A DNA stretch of 64,000 nucleotides from Rhizobium leguminosarum bv. viciae USDA 2370. Lineage in GTDB: Bacteria; Pseudomonadota; Alphaproteobacteria; Rhizobiales; Rhizobiaceae. This document shows positions 35,667 to 45,360 of the stretch, piece after piece. The translations under genes and the position numbers were made by a program. Position 1 is the first letter of the stretch, and each line of letters begins with the position of its first letter. The DNA is taken from the NCBI RefSeq assembly GCF_002008365.1, contig NZ_MRDL01000007.1, positions 141,195-205,194 on the forward strand, in the 5' to 3' direction. Below the pieces are notes generated by a model. The model had not been told where the DNA came from, made no database searches, and saw only the letters and a program-made list of their open reading frames with translations.

Positions 35667-36275
35667 TTAACTCACATGCCGCCGAATTCCGCGCGCGTCA
35701 ATCGCCGCGGCGATATTATCCGCATCCTTAAGGGTCAGGATGATCAGCGGCGCAAGCAGCGTCGTCGGCCGGACCTTCAGCCCGCGTGCCTTATGCGCCT
35801 CGCGGATCGCCTGATAACGGCCGACGATCTCCGGCACGAAACGCAGCACCAGCCCCAGCGCCAGGCCGATATCGTCGGCCTGCACCCAGCCGGTGCGTTC
35901 GAGCGGGCGGGCAAGCGCCGTCACTTCGTCGATGAACTCGGTGATCGACGTCGTCGCCGTCACGGTGGCGGCAAGCAGCATCAATGCCGTCAGCCGCAGC
36001 AGCGGCACGAGCGCCTCCTGCCAGGGATTGAAGATGAGGTTGAAAAGCGCCACGACCGCGATCGTCAGGAAGACCGGCCGCAGCCGCCTGAGCCCATTGG
36101 CAAACGGCAGGCCGATCATCCGGTAGAGAACCGCCGTCAGCAGCACGGCGATCGAAAGCAGCAGGATGTTGCCGCTGATGAACAGCACGACGCCGAAGAC
36201 CGTCAGCGACAACAGCTTTACCCGCGGCGAAAGCCGGTGCATCACGCTGTTGCCTTCGACATAGAGCGATTGCAT
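35667..36275 (-). CDS. bioN: Energy-coupling factor transmembrane protein BioN
   Basis: T component of the biotin ECF transporter (CbiQ family), 202 aa. HRLSPRVKLLSL starts the family pattern; two coupling motifs of Ala-Arg-Gly type occur in EAHKARGLKV (~165) and AIDARGIRR (~195), which contact the ATPase BioM. About five TM helices. ATG 36275 overlaps the bioM stop (TGATG), so bioM and bioN are translationally coupled. Confidence 0.93.
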   Translation of the reverse strand: MQSLYVEGNSVMHRLSPRVKLLSLTVFGVVLFISGNILLLSIAVLLTAVLYRMIGLPFANGLRRLRPVFLTIAVVALFNLIFNPWQEALVPLLRLTALMLLAATVTATTSITEFIDEVTALARPLERTGWVQADDIGLALGLVLRFVPEIVGRYQAIREAHKARGLKVRPTTLLAPLIILTLKDADNIAAAIDARGIRRHVS

Positions 36276-36955
36276 CAGGCGGCGATCTCCTTGTAGCGGG
36301 CGATCGCCTCGGCAGCCGGCGCATCGGCGGCAAGCCGCCCTTCATGAAACAGCAGCACCCGCTCGAAACCGGCGATCAGCTCCAGATCATGCGTGATGAT
36401 GATGGCGCTTTCCGGGAGCCCGGCGATAATCCCTTCGACCAACGCCCGGTTCTTGAGGTCGAGCTGGTTGGTCGGTTCATCGAGGATGAGAATGCCCGGT
36501 CCCGTCGCCAGCACCGAGCAGAGGGCCGCCACCTGCAGCTCGCCGCCGGAAAGCTCGTGCGCGCGGCGCTCGCCCAGCGCCTCAGCGCCGAAGCGGGCCA
36601 GCACGCCCTCGACCTTTGCCTCGATTTCCGCCTTGGTTAAGCCGCGCCGCTTCAGCCCGAAGGCGATGTCGTCTTTGACGATCGGCAGGATGATCTGGTT
36701 CTGCGGCGACTGGAAGATGAAACCGACATCGGCCACAGCAGCCTTCTCATCGCTCGTGTCGCGGCCGTTGACGGTGACGCGGCCGACCGATGGCTTGGTC
36801 AATCCGTTGATCAGCCGCGCGAAAGTGGTCTTGCCCGAACCGTTCAGCCCGATGACGCCGATGCGTTTTCCACTGATGCCAAGCGTCAGCGGCTGCAGCG
36901 CCACCCGTGCCCCGAAACTGACCCCGGCGCCTTCGAAACGAATATCCAAACCCAT
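36275..36955 (-). CDS. bioM: Energy-coupling factor ATPase BioM
   Basis: ATPase of the biotin ECF transporter (CbiO family), 226 aa. Walker A GLNGSGKTT (~37), Q-loop FIFQSPQNQI, signature LSGGELQ (~140), Walker B ILILDEPTNQLD and H-loop ITHD. ATG 36955 (MGLDIRFEGAG) is chosen, with GAGG 8 nt upstream; the other in-frame ATG at 36964 lacks spacing. First gene of bioMNY. No BioR-type regulator is seen nearby; about 110 bp separate it from the divergent glycosylase gene. Confidence 0.95.
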   Translation of the reverse strand: MGLDIRFEGAGVSFGARVALQPLTLGISGKRIGVIGLNGSGKTTFARLINGLTKPSVGRVTVNGRDTSDEKAAVADVGFIFQSPQNQIILPIVKDDIAFGLKRRGLTKAEIEAKVEGVLARFGAEALGERRAHELSGGELQVAALCSVLATGPGILILDEPTNQLDLKNRALVEGIIAGLPESAIIITHDLELIAGFERVLLFHEGRLAADAPAAEAIARYKEIAA

Positions 36956-37067
36956 CCCTCGCATCCTCGCGATCCCGCTTCTATACGGGGAATCTCGGGT
37001 GATGAAAGAGTAAATCTCCTTGTCGATATCGGGTGGCTAGGAAGATTTTCCGGATTATGATGCAGTC

Positions 37068-38258
37068 ATGACGAATCTGCTTTCCAATTCCGACGCCCGC
37101 CGTGTCTTTCTTGCCAAGCAGGGCCTCAGCGCCCCGCCGAACCGCGCCCTGACCAAGGCCGGCCTGCTGCAGCTCATCCATGAACTGGGTTTCGTCCAGG
37201 TGGACAGTATCCAGACGGTGGAGCGGGCGCATCATCAGATCCTGTTTTCCCGCAACCAGACCTACAGGCGCGAGCATCTGACCGCGCTGCTCGAAAAGGA
37301 CGGCGCGCTGTTCGAGCACTGGACACATGACGCTTCCATCCTGCCGAGCGCCTTTTTCGTCTATTGGAAGCACAAGTTCCGCCATCAGGAGAAGGTGATC
37401 GTCGAGCGCTGGCGCAAATGGCGCGGCGAGGGCTTCGAGGCGGCGTTCGCGGAGACCTATGAGCGCGTTGAGCGCGACGGCGCGATCCTGGCGCGCGACA
37501 TCAAGGCCGACGGCCACGTTTCCGGCGGCTGGTGGAACTGGCATCCGAACAAGACGGCGCTCGAATATTTCTGGCACACCGGCAAGTTCGCCATCGCCGG
37601 CCGCTCGAATTTCCAGAAGATCTATGACCTGGCGGAACGCGTCATCCCGGCCGAGTTCCGCGAGCCGGAGGTGAGTCGCGAGGAGTTCGTCGACTGGGCC
37701 TGCCGCAGCGCGCTTACCCGGCTCGGCTTCGCCACCCATGGCGAGATATCAGCCTTCTGGAACCTGGTCTCGCCCGATGAGGCCAAGGCCTGGGTATCAG
37801 CCCATCGCGACGAACTGATCGAAGTGTTGATCGAACCGGCGCTTGGCGGCAAGGCGCGCCCATCCTGGGCTTTTACCGATTTCCTGTCGACACTCGACAC
37901 TTACCCCGGCGCTCCGCCGCGCGTCCGCGTGCTCAGCCCCTTCGACCCGATGATCCGCGACCGCAACCGCACCGAACGCCTGTTCGGCTTCTTCTACCGC
38001 ATCGAGATCTTCGTGCCCGAGCCGAAGCGCGAGTATGGCTATTACGTCTTCCCGCTGCTCGAAGGCGACAGGCTGATCGGCCGCATCGACATGAAGGCGG
38101 ATCGGAAGAAGTCGACGCTCGACGTCAAGCGGCTCTGGCTGGAGCCGGGCGTCAAGCTGTCAGCCGGGCGGCTGGAGAGACTGGAAGCCGAGCTGGACCG
38201 GGTCGCGCGGTTTGCCGGTGTGGAGAAAGTCGTGCTTCTCGAGGGCTGGAGAGGGTAG
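37068..38258 (+). CDS. YcaQ/AlkZ-like DNA glycosylase (winged-helix domain protein)
   Basis: 396-aa protein of the HTH_42 family, which contains the crosslink DNA glycosylases YcaQ (E. coli) and AlkZ (Streptomyces). The catalytic Q-phi-D motif appears as LGFVQVDSIQTVERAHHQILFSR (~40-63), typical for the YcaQ branch. Trp-rich central part (GGWWNWHPNKTALEYFWHTG) and C-terminal FDPMIRDRNRTERLFGF and EYGYYVFPLLEGDRLIGRIDMKADR are family-specific. It unhooks N7-alkylguanine interstrand crosslinks. Monocistronic, divergent from bioM. Confidence 0.88.
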   Translation: MTNLLSNSDARRVFLAKQGLSAPPNRALTKAGLLQLIHELGFVQVDSIQTVERAHHQILFSRNQTYRREHLTALLEKDGALFEHWTHDASILPSAFFVYWKHKFRHQEKVIVERWRKWRGEGFEAAFAETYERVERDGAILARDIKADGHVSGGWWNWHPNKTALEYFWHTGKFAIAGRSNFQKIYDLAERVIPAEFREPEVSREEFVDWACRSALTRLGFATHGEISAFWNLVSPDEAKAWVSAHRDELIEVLIEPALGGKARPSWAFTDFLSTLDTYPGAPPRVRVLSPFDPMIRDRNRTERLFGFFYRIEIFVPEPKREYGYYVFPLLEGDRLIGRIDMKADRKKSTLDVKRLWLEPGVKLSAGRLERLEAELDRVARFAGVEKVVLLEGWRG

Positions 38259-38320
38259 GCGAATCTCGTCCGATATATCTTGCTCCTACCGAGGTGAAAG
38301 GACCGAGACGTTGCTACGTA

Positions 38321-38480
38321 TCCCTTCGCCCCAGCGGGGAGAAGATGCCGGTAGGCAGATGAGGGGGTGAGCGGCAAAGCCGCGAATGCACTGAGCGTAA
38401 GCGAAGAGCAATAAATGGCGTGCCGTGTGGCCCCCTCATCCGACCCTTCGGGCCACCTTCTCCCCGCTGGGGAGAAGGGA
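38321..38480. repeat. RIME-like rhizobial intergenic element (copy 2)
   Basis: A large inverted repeat. The left arm starts CCCTTCGCCCCAGCGGGGAG and ends GCAGATGAGGGGG; the right arm is its complement, CCCCCTCATCC to CTCCCCGCTGGGGAGAAGGG, with a ~65-bp centre. It shares GATGAGGGG and GGGGAGAAG blocks with the element at 13763. It fills the gap between the convergent glycosylase gene and ribB. Confidence 0.8.
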
Positions 38481-38487
38481 AAAGCCT

Positions 38488-39591
38488 TTAGCAGATCTCC
38501 GTCGTGCTGATCTTGATGCCGAAACCTTCGAGGCCGACATAGTGGCGCTCGCGGCTGGTGAGCAGTTTGATCGAGCTGACGCCGAGATCCCTGAGGATCT
38601 GGGCGCCGAGGCCGATTTCCAGCCACTCGCTGTCGCGCGTCTGGGCTTCGGCATGGGCTTCGCGGCCCTGGTTGCGGGCCTTGCGGCCGTTGTCGTGGTG
38701 GCCGACGCCGACCGAGCCTTCGCGCAGATAGACGATGACGCCGCGGCCTTGCTCGGCAATCTTCTGCATGTAGAAATCGACCGGGCTGTTCTTGCCGAAG
38801 AGATCATCGGCGACATTCTCCGGATGCAGGCGCACCGGGATGTCGACACCGTCGCGGATGTCGCCGAAGACGACGGCGAGATGCTGCATCGGGTCCCAGG
38901 GCAGGGAATAGGTATGGGCCTTGGCTTTGCCGAACGGCGTCTCGATGTCGAAGCTGGTGCCGAGCTCGATCAGCGTTTCCTTGCGCTGGCGATAGGCGAT
39001 CAGATCGGCGACGGAAACAAGCTTCAGCCCGTGCTGTTCGGCAAAGTCCACCACCTCCGGGCCGCGGGTGACGGTGCCGTCGTCGTTGACGAGTTCTGAG
39101 ATAACGCCGATCAGCGGCAGGCCGGCGAGCTTGCAGAGGTCGACGGCAGCTTCCGTATGGCCGGAGCGCATCAGCACGCCGCCTTCGCGGGAAACCAGCG
39201 GGAAAATGTGGCCGGGACGGACGAAATCGGAAGCGCCGACATTCGGATTGGCGAGGTTGCGCACCGTCAGCGTCCGGTCGTCGGCGGAGATGCCGGTCGT
39301 CGTGCCGTGCTTGAAATCGACCGAGACGGTGAAGGCCGTCGTATGGGCCGAATCGTTTTCCGCCACCATGGCGTTGAGGTTGAGGCGCTTGGCCTCTTCC
39401 TTCGGCATCGGCGCGCAGACGATGCCGGAGGTGTGGCGCACGATGAAGGCCATCTTCTCAGGTGTGCAATGCACGGCAGCGACGATCAGGTCGCCTTCGT
39501 TCTCGCGGTCATTGTCGTCCATGACGACGACGATCTCGCCGGCCTCGAAGGCCCGGATGGCGTCGACGACACGCTTCTGGTCATAAGACAT
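38488..39591 (-). CDS. ribB: 3,4-dihydroxy-2-butanone-4-phosphate synthase with degenerate GTP cyclohydrolase II domain
   Basis: 367 aa. The N-terminal DHBP synthase (residues 1-~205) is intact: VVMDDNDRENEGDLI (metal Glu), DFVRPGHIFPL, RSGHTEAAVDLCKLAG; it makes the four-carbon unit of riboflavin from ribulose-5-P. The C-terminal half looks like GTP cyclohydrolase II (TPFGKAKAHTY, HLAVVFGDI, VPVRLHPENVADDLFG), but the zinc-binding Cys triad is gone (E-N-V where E-C-L is expected; N-S-P-V-D for R-C-D-C), so that half should be inactive. Such proteins are known as the RibBX type. It lies 13 bp after aroC. Confidence 0.9.
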   Translation of the reverse strand: MSYDQKRVVDAIRAFEAGEIVVVMDDNDRENEGDLIVAAVHCTPEKMAFIVRHTSGIVCAPMPKEEAKRLNLNAMVAENDSAHTTAFTVSVDFKHGTTTGISADDRTLTVRNLANPNVGASDFVRPGHIFPLVSREGGVLMRSGHTEAAVDLCKLAGLPLIGVISELVNDDGTVTRGPEVVDFAEQHGLKLVSVADLIAYRQRKETLIELGTSFDIETPFGKAKAHTYSLPWDPMQHLAVVFGDIRDGVDIPVRLHPENVADDLFGKNSPVDFYMQKIAEQGRGVIVYLREGSVGVGHHDNGRKARNQGREAHAEAQTRDSEWLEIGLGAQILRDLGVSSIKLLTSRERHYVGLEGFGIKISTTEIC

Positions 39592-39604
39592 GGGACGAGC
39601 GCTC

Positions 39605-40702
39605 CTATTTCAGACGGCCGGTCTGGCCGCGGTCGCGAAGATAATGATCGGCGACGGCGCAGGCGACCATCGCCTCGCCGATCGGCACGGCGCGGATGCC
39701 GACGCAAGGGTCGTGTCGGCCCTTGGTGCGGATATCGACATTCTTGCCCTCCGCATCGATCGACTGGCGTTCGGTCAGGATCGAGGAGGTCGGCTTGACG
39801 GCGAAACGCGCCACCACCGGCTGCCCGGTGGAGATGCCGCCGAGAATACCGCCGGCATTGTTGGAAAGGAAGATCGGCGTGCCGTCATTGCCCATGCGCA
39901 TCTCGTCGGCATTGTCTTCGCCTGACGTTTCGGCGGCGGCAAAACCATTGCCGATTTCGACGCCCTTGACGGCGTTGATCGACATCAGCAGCGAGGCGAT
40001 ATCCTGGTCGAGCTTGGCATAGATCGGCGCGCCGAGGCCGGCCGGCACACCTTCGGCGATCACCTCGATGACTGCGCCGATCGAGGAGCCGTTCTTGCGG
40101 ATGCCGTCGAGATATTCCTCCCAGACCGGCACGATCGCGGCATCGGGCGAGAAGAACGGGTTCTGATCGACCTGGTCCCAATCCCAGTTGCGGCGATTGA
40201 TCTTGTGTTTGCCGATCTGCACCAGCGCGCCGCGCACGGTAACGCCTGGCACGACAAGGCGGGCGATGCCGCCGGCGGCAACCCGCGCAGCGGTTTCGCG
40301 CGCCGAGGAGCGGCCGCCGCCGCGATAGTCGCGAATGCCGTATTTGAGGTCATAGGTATAATCGGCATGGCCGGGGCGATATTGCTTGGCGATCTCGCCG
40401 TAATCCTTGGAGCGCTGGTCGGTGTTTTCGATCAGCATGGAGATCGGCGTGCCGGTGGTCGTCATCGTCTCGCCGTCGGCGTCCAGCATGACGCCGGACA
40501 GAACCTTCACCAGATCGTCCTCGCGCCGCTGCGTCACGAAGCGGGATTGTCCGGGCTTGCGCTTGTCGAGCCAGACCTGCAGGTCTTCGAGCTTGAAGCG
40601 CAGCCCCGGAGGGCAGCCGTCGACGACGCAGCCGAGCGCCGGACCATGGCTTTCGCCCCAGGTGGTTACGCGGAAAAGGTGACCGAATGTATTGTGCGAC
40701 AT
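39605..40702 (-). CDS. aroC: Chorismate synthase
   Basis: FMN-dependent 1,4-elimination of phosphate from EPSP to chorismate, the branch point to aromatic amino acids and folate. 365 aa, full length. Begins [33 protein letters not shown] (signature 1), with [37 protein letters not shown] (signatures around 105-145) and [17 protein letters not shown] near the end. ATG 40702; the in-frame extension to 40816 lacks family sequence. Co-transcribed with ribB. Confidence 0.97.
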   Translation of the reverse strand: MSHNTFGHLFRVTTWGESHGPALGCVVDGCPPGLRFKLEDLQVWLDKRKPGQSRFVTQRREDDLVKVLSGVMLDADGETMTTTGTPISMLIENTDQRSKDYGEIAKQYRPGHADYTYDLKYGIRDYRGGGRSSARETAARVAAGGIARLVVPGVTVRGALVQIGKHKINRRNWDWDQVDQNPFFSPDAAIVPVWEEYLDGIRKNGSSIGAVIEVIAEGVPAGLGAPIYAKLDQDIASLLMSINAVKGVEIGNGFAAAETSGEDNADEMRMGNDGTPIFLSNNAGGILGGISTGQPVVARFAVKPTSSILTERQSIDAEGKNVDIRTKGRHDPCVGIRAVPIGEAMVACAVADHYLRDRGQTGRLK

Positions 40703-40934
40703 GTGTTCCCACGGTGGCGCGCCAAAACCGGTCGCTGCCGGCCGCGCCATTGCTTGAAAAGGCGCGACACTCATAGGCCAAAAACCCGCCGAGGCAAAAG
40801 CCTTTCTTTGCGCCAAACCACCAGCTCAGGAAATGCTGTTTCCGTTCGTTGTCGGGGATGGACGGCGCATCCTGCCGCCACTCTCTCTGCGCGGGCGGGG
40901 AGGGGTTAGGACGAGGCCGATCGGCAGGCGGCGA

Positions 40935-43900
40935 TCACGAGGCCAGCCGCCACCCCGTTCCTGTGGCTTCTGCGGTGAAATCGTCAAAGGAGAGCGGCCG
41001 CGAGAAGGCATAGCCCTGCAGGATGTCGCAGCCGAGATCGCGCAGCAGTGCGGCATGTGCTGCCGTCTCCACTCCTTCGGCCACCGTCTCGACGCCGAGC
41101 GAGCGGGCGATCTCGATGATCGAGCTGACGAGTGCGCGCTCCTGCGAGGCATTGACGATCGGCTGCACCAGCTGCCGGTCGATCTTCAGCCGTTTGGGCT
41201 TCAGCTTCAACAGGCTGACGATCGAGGTATGACCGGTGCCGAAATCGTCGATCTCGATATCGATGCCGAGCGCCTTGATGCGCTCGAGATTCTGCGAGAC
41301 GACGTCCTCGCTCTCGTCGAGGAAGATCGATTCCACGAGTTCGAAGGAGATTTCGCCTGGACGGATATGCAGGTCGGCGAGCGATTCCAGCAGGCTGCCG
41401 TCATGCAGCCGCCGGGCCGAAACATTGACCGAGACCTTGGGCACGGCAATGCCGCGCGCGGTCCAGCGCATCTTGTCGTGCAGCGCCGTTTCCAGCACGA
41501 TCCGGTCGAGCATCTGCACGACATTGATCTCGTCGGCGATGCGCAGGAACTTGTCGGGCGTCAGCAGTCCCTTGGACGGATGCTTCCAGCGCACCAGCGC
41601 CTCGACGCCGGTCAGTTCCATCGTCCGGGCGCAGAATTGCGGCTGATACCAGGCGGTGAATTCGCCATTGTCGATGCCGGCGAGGATCTCGTCGGCCGTG
41701 CGCTTGGTGTTGATGATATCGGCCTGGAGATTGTGATTGAAGAATTCGAAGCGGTTGCGGCCCATGCTCTTGGCGCGGTAGAGCGCGATGTCGGCATTGA
41801 TCAGCACCTTGCGCGCATCGACATGGATGCCGTTGGCGAGCGCAATGCCGATCGACACGCCGCAGCGGCAGGAAAAGCCCTGGAAATCGATCGGCTGGCG
41901 CATCTCCTCGATGATCCGCGTCGAAAGCTGCGCCATCTCCTTGTCGCCGACGTCGAGGGCGAGGATGACGAACTCGTCGCCGCCGATGCGGGCGACGATA
42001 TCGCTGCCGCGGACATTCTTGGCGAGCACCTTCGAGGCGTGCACCAGCATCGCATCGCCGGCGGCATGGCCAAGCGTGTCGTTGATGTCCTTGAAGCGGT
42101 CGAGATCGATGTGCAGGATCGAGAATTTCTGCCGCTGCTGCCGGCCGTCATGGGTGAGATTTTCGAGTGCGATGTCGAGCTTGCGGCGGTTGGCGAGTGC
42201 GGTCAGCGGGTCGTGCAGCGAATTGTGCTCGATCCTGTTCTTGACAAGTTCGAGCTCGATATTCTTGGCGACCGCCTCGTCCTTGGCGGCCTTCAGCCGG
42301 ATCGTCATCAGCACGTCTTCGGTGGCATCGAAGGCGATGCCCATGATCTTCATCTCGCCGGTCCCCGTCTGGTGGACCTTGCCGACCGAGCGCACATAGC
42401 GCACCGAGCCGTCGTCGACGATCACCCGGCAGACGAGGGTGTGCGTATCGCCGTTGCGCTTGAAGTGACGCGCGCTTTCGAGCGCCAGGCTCCGGTCCTC
42501 GGGGTGGATGCGGCTAAGCCAGATCTCCTCGGTCATGAAGCCGTTGCGCGGCGCAAGCCCGTAGAGCTCGTGCATCCGCTCGTTCCAGATCGATCCGCCG
42601 AGGCCGGGCCGCGCCTCCCATATGCCGCACTGATAGGAGTTGAGCGCCAGGTCGAGCCGGCTGGAAAGCTCGGCGAGCTGCCCCTCGCGGCTTGAGAGCT
42701 CTTCAAGCGCCAGCTCCAGCTCGGCATTCTTGACCTCGCTCATATCCTTGGCCTTGCGCAGCGTGTCGGTGGTCACCGCATCGGCGGTCACGTCCCAGAC
42801 GATGCCGATCGTCTTGCTGACGCCACCGGCATCCGTATAGAAGGCGCCGACCGAGCGCAGGTGGCGGATGCCACCGTCGCCAAGCAGGATGCGGTACTGC
42901 GCCGTGCAGGCAGCGCCGGCAATGCTGCAGCTGAAGAAATGCACTTCGGCGGTTTCACGATCCTCGGGCAGGATCGACGCCAGCCATTCGTCGAGCGGCC
43001 GGCTTCCTTCTGCCGCCGCTTTGCCGTGCAGAGCCGCGGCGCGGGCGTCCCAGAGCAGGCTGCTCGAATGATCCTCCAGCTCCCAGATGCCGATATTGGA
43101 GGATTCCAGCGCCAGATTGAGCCGCTGCGACAGTTCCAGCAATTTCGCCTCGCGCCTCTCCAGCGCGGTAATATTGCGATTGCGCTCGCCGAGCAAAAGG
43201 GTCGCGAAGAAGATCGGCACGATGATGATGAAGCCGGCGGCAAGGATGATCAGACGCAACTCGGTGCGGTTTTCGGGTATCGCGTTCCAGCCGCTGTTCG
43301 GGACCGCGGAAAGCTCCCACTTGCCGCCGGCAAAGCCGATCTTCTGGCGCATCGGATGCTTGTCATCGATATCGGACGAACCGAAGAACGGCGGCGGCAG
43401 AGCCGCATTGGTCGCGGCCGCCGCGCCGATATCGCGGATGGCGATCGAAAGATGGTCGAGATGCGGATAGCGTTCCCGGTTCTCGCGGTCGCGTGCCGGC
43501 ATCAGCCCGGTCGCCTGGTAGAACATCGTCTGGTCGATGGCGACCTCGACTGCCCCCCAGAGCCGCCGCTCGCCGTTCTCCCTGACGAAAACCGGGAAGA
43601 AGATGGCAAAGGCGTCGCGGCTATCAATGCTGATCGGGCCGTAGAAGCGCGCCGACTGGTCGCCGGCCGCGCTGGTCATCACCTGGCGGAAGAAGAGAGT
43701 TTCGCGCACGTCGCGGCCGATCCGCTCATTGCCGGATTGCGGCGGGTGGATGTCGCGGACGATGAAATCAGGGGCGACGGCGATATGAATGAAGGACGGG
43801 TTCTGGATCAGCAGCCAGTTGATCTGGCGCTCCATCTCCTCTCCGTTCGCCGCGCTGAGGGAGATCAGGTTCGTAAGGTCGCGGACGACGCTGAGGTCCA

Positions 43901-44114
43901 AATTGATCTCGGCCATGACCCGGGCGCGGATCAGATTCGTCTCGTTTTCGGTGCGGATATGAAGTTCGCGCACATAAGACGCAGTATTGGCCCGGTCGAG
44001 GCCGAAGCCGACCATGATGACGACGAGGGCGACAAGCGACGAAACCAGAAACGAAACGCGAGTATTCTTCAACACGCGCCGCAACTGCTTGCTGTCGCTG
44101 AGCCTGGATAGCAA
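40935..44114 (-). CDS. Membrane PAS-GGDEF-EAL cyclic-di-GMP enzyme
   Basis: 1059 aa. TM1 (~20-40), a periplasmic CHASE-like sensor (~45-280), TM2 (~290-315), two PAS domains (~335-470 and ~500-620), GGDEF (~655-810) and EAL (~830-1055). The cyclase site is RIGGDEF with an RGSD inhibitory I-site five residues upstream, so product inhibition is possible. The phosphodiesterase half has EALVRW, NVSARRL, ELVESIF, DDFGTGHTS, KIDRQLV, AEGVET and GYAFSRP, so both activities may be retained. TTG 44114 with GGGGAG 8 nt upstream is the only suitable start. Likely controls motility/biofilm; signal unknown. Confidence 0.92.
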   Translation of the reverse strand: MLSRLSDSKQLRRVLKNTRVSFLVSSLVALVVIMVGFGLDRANTASYVRELHIRTENETNLIRARVMAEINLDLSVVRDLTNLISLSAANGEEMERQINWLLIQNPSFIHIAVAPDFIVRDIHPPQSGNERIGRDVRETLFFRQVMTSAAGDQSARFYGPISIDSRDAFAIFFPVFVRENGERRLWGAVEVAIDQTMFYQATGLMPARDRENRERYPHLDHLSIAIRDIGAAAATNAALPPPFFGSSDIDDKHPMRQKIGFAGGKWELSAVPNSGWNAIPENRTELRLIILAAGFIIIVPIFFATLLLGERNRNITALERREAKLLELSQRLNLALESSNIGIWELEDHSSSLLWDARAAALHGKAAAEGSRPLDEWLASILPEDRETAEVHFFSCSIAGAACTAQYRILLGDGGIRHLRSVGAFYTDAGGVSKTIGIVWDVTADAVTTDTLRKAKDMSEVKNAELELALEELSSREGQLAELSSRLDLALNSYQCGIWEARPGLGGSIWNERMHELYGLAPRNGFMTEEIWLSRIHPEDRSLALESARHFKRNGDTHTLVCRVIVDDGSVRYVRSVGKVHQTGTGEMKIMGIAFDATEDVLMTIRLKAAKDEAVAKNIELELVKNRIEHNSLHDPLTALANRRKLDIALENLTHDGRQQRQKFSILHIDLDRFKDINDTLGHAAGDAMLVHASKVLAKNVRGSDIVARIGGDEFVILALDVGDKEMAQLSTRIIEEMRQPIDFQGFSCRCGVSIGIALANGIHVDARKVLINADIALYRAKSMGRNRFEFFNHNLQADIINTKRTADEILAGIDNGEFTAWYQPQFCARTMELTGVEALVRWKHPSKGLLTPDKFLRIADEINVVQMLDRIVLETALHDKMRWTARGIAVPKVSVNVSARRLHDGSLLESLADLHIRPGEISFELVESIFLDESEDVVSQNLERIKALGIDIEIDDFGTGHTSIVSLLKLKPKRLKIDRQLVQPIVNASQERALVSSIIEIARSLGVETVAEGVETAAHAALLRDLGCDILQGYAFSRPLSFDDFTAEATGTGWRLAS

Positions 44115-44358
44115 AATGAAACTCCCCTGTTGGCGAGCAACTGTAGGACGCGCGGGTTAATTTACGATTGCCCGCCGGCGATGCCGAAAAATCGTGTGAA
44201 GGGAAAAACCGCGGGTTAACGCGGTATCTTGATTATATTTAAAATCCTATTCATCAATTGGGCGGGAAAAGCCATTCTTACGGGCAATTTTCGCCATATT
44301 CAGGAGCTTATCTGTGGCCAGTCATGTTCTCGTGCAGCGTCTTAAAAGGATTGTCGCC

Positions 44359-44619
44359 ATGCGTTTCGTCGTCGCCACGCTTTTGGCAACAGCAAGCTTC
44401 CTGTCACCGATGAGCGGTTTTGCCGAGAGCGCCGATGTCGAGGCGACGATCAAAAAGGTCGACACAACAAACCTCGTGCTGACGCTCGATGACGGCAAGA
44501 CCTATCAGGCGCCTGAGGAATTCAATTTCGACGGCCTCGAAGCCGGCGTGAAGGTGATCGTCTTCTATACCGAGGTCGACGGCAAACGCGTCATCAACGA
44601 TCTCGACATCGTCAAATAG
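44359..44619 (+). CDS. DUF1344 exported protein
   Basis: 86-aa protein with a signal peptide (MRFVVATLLATASFLSPMSGFA) and a small beta-rich domain VEATIKKVDTTNLVLTLDDGKTYQAPEEFNFDGLEAGVKVIVFY, typical of DUF1344, common in Rhizobiales. Function unknown; periplasmic. ATG 44359 with AAGGA upstream is preferred over 44314 because it gives a proper signal sequence. Confidence 0.85.
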   Translation: MRFVVATLLATASFLSPMSGFAESADVEATIKKVDTTNLVLTLDDGKTYQAPEEFNFDGLEAGVKVIVFYTEVDGKRVINDLDIVK

Positions 44620-44745
44620 GCAGTTCTCTGGAGACCGATCAGGTGAGGTAAGCGCCGATCGCTGCAACCTCCCTGGACCGCACAGGCCAAACAGCTCGTT
44701 CGCATCCCAATCCGACCTGTTGAGCGCATCGCTGACTGGCACTGC

Positions 44746-45336
44746 CTAGAGCCAGACGATCGTCCGCTCCGAGGTTTCGATCCGGATGATTCGATCCTGC
44801 GGGATCGCGCCTTCCGCAGCAGTGCTTTTCGGCAGGTCGGCGATTGTCTGGAAAAGCGTGCGGATGACGCCGCCATGGGTGACGCAAACCGTCGGGCGAT
44901 CGACGGAGTTCAGCCACGAGCCGGTCCGCCAGGAGAGAATTTCATAGCTTTCCGCATCATCGCCGGGCGGAATGAAATCCCATTTCGAGGCGTTGCGTTC
45001 TGCCACCCGCTCGCGCTGCGTCGCCTTCAGCTCCTTGATCGTCGAGCCCTCCCAGTCGCCGAAGGAAATTTCCACCAGCCTCGGATCGGTGCGATAGGCA
45101 AGCGGTGGCAGGCCCATGGCGGTGCGCATGATCTCCATGGTCGCGCGTGTGCGTCCGAGCGGGCTGGCGACGAAATCGAATTGGTCGATCGTGTCGCCGA
45201 GAATCCCGGCAAGCGCGATGCCGTTCTGCCGGGCCTGTTCCAGGCCCGTGGCATTCATCGGGATATCCTTCTGACCCTGCAGGCGGCGCTCGGCATTCCA
45301 GGCGGTCTGGCCGTGTCTGATCACGTAGATAAGCAC
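44746..45336 (-). CDS. Histidine phosphatase (phosphoglycerate mutase-like)
   Basis: 196 aa. The RHG motif VIRHGQTAWNAERRLQGQKD (~5-24), LVEISFGDWEG, and the second catalytic His in CVTHGGVIRTL (~153) show a functional histidine phosphatase of the GpmB/cobalamin-phosphatase branch. Substrate not assignable. Third in the minus-strand series dnaJ-like, fabI, phosphatase; 24 bp after fabI. Confidence 0.88.
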   Translation of the reverse strand: MLIYVIRHGQTAWNAERRLQGQKDIPMNATGLEQARQNGIALAGILGDTIDQFDFVASPLGRTRATMEIMRTAMGLPPLAYRTDPRLVEISFGDWEGSTIKELKATQRERVAERNASKWDFIPPGDDAESYEILSWRTGSWLNSVDRPTVCVTHGGVIRTLFQTIADLPKSTAAEGAIPQDRIIRIETSERTIVWL

Positions 45337-45360
45337 GGTCTCAGCTCCGCTCGAAATGCT

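Noticed and set aside
34806..36296. 496-aa plus-strand frame opposite bioY/bioN
   Set aside because: Gln/His/Arg-rich low-complexity product, antisense to convincing ECF transporter genes.
42861..44111. 416-aa plus-strand frame opposite the GGDEF/EAL gene
   Set aside because: Antisense shadow of a well-supported protein; no domain or RBS.
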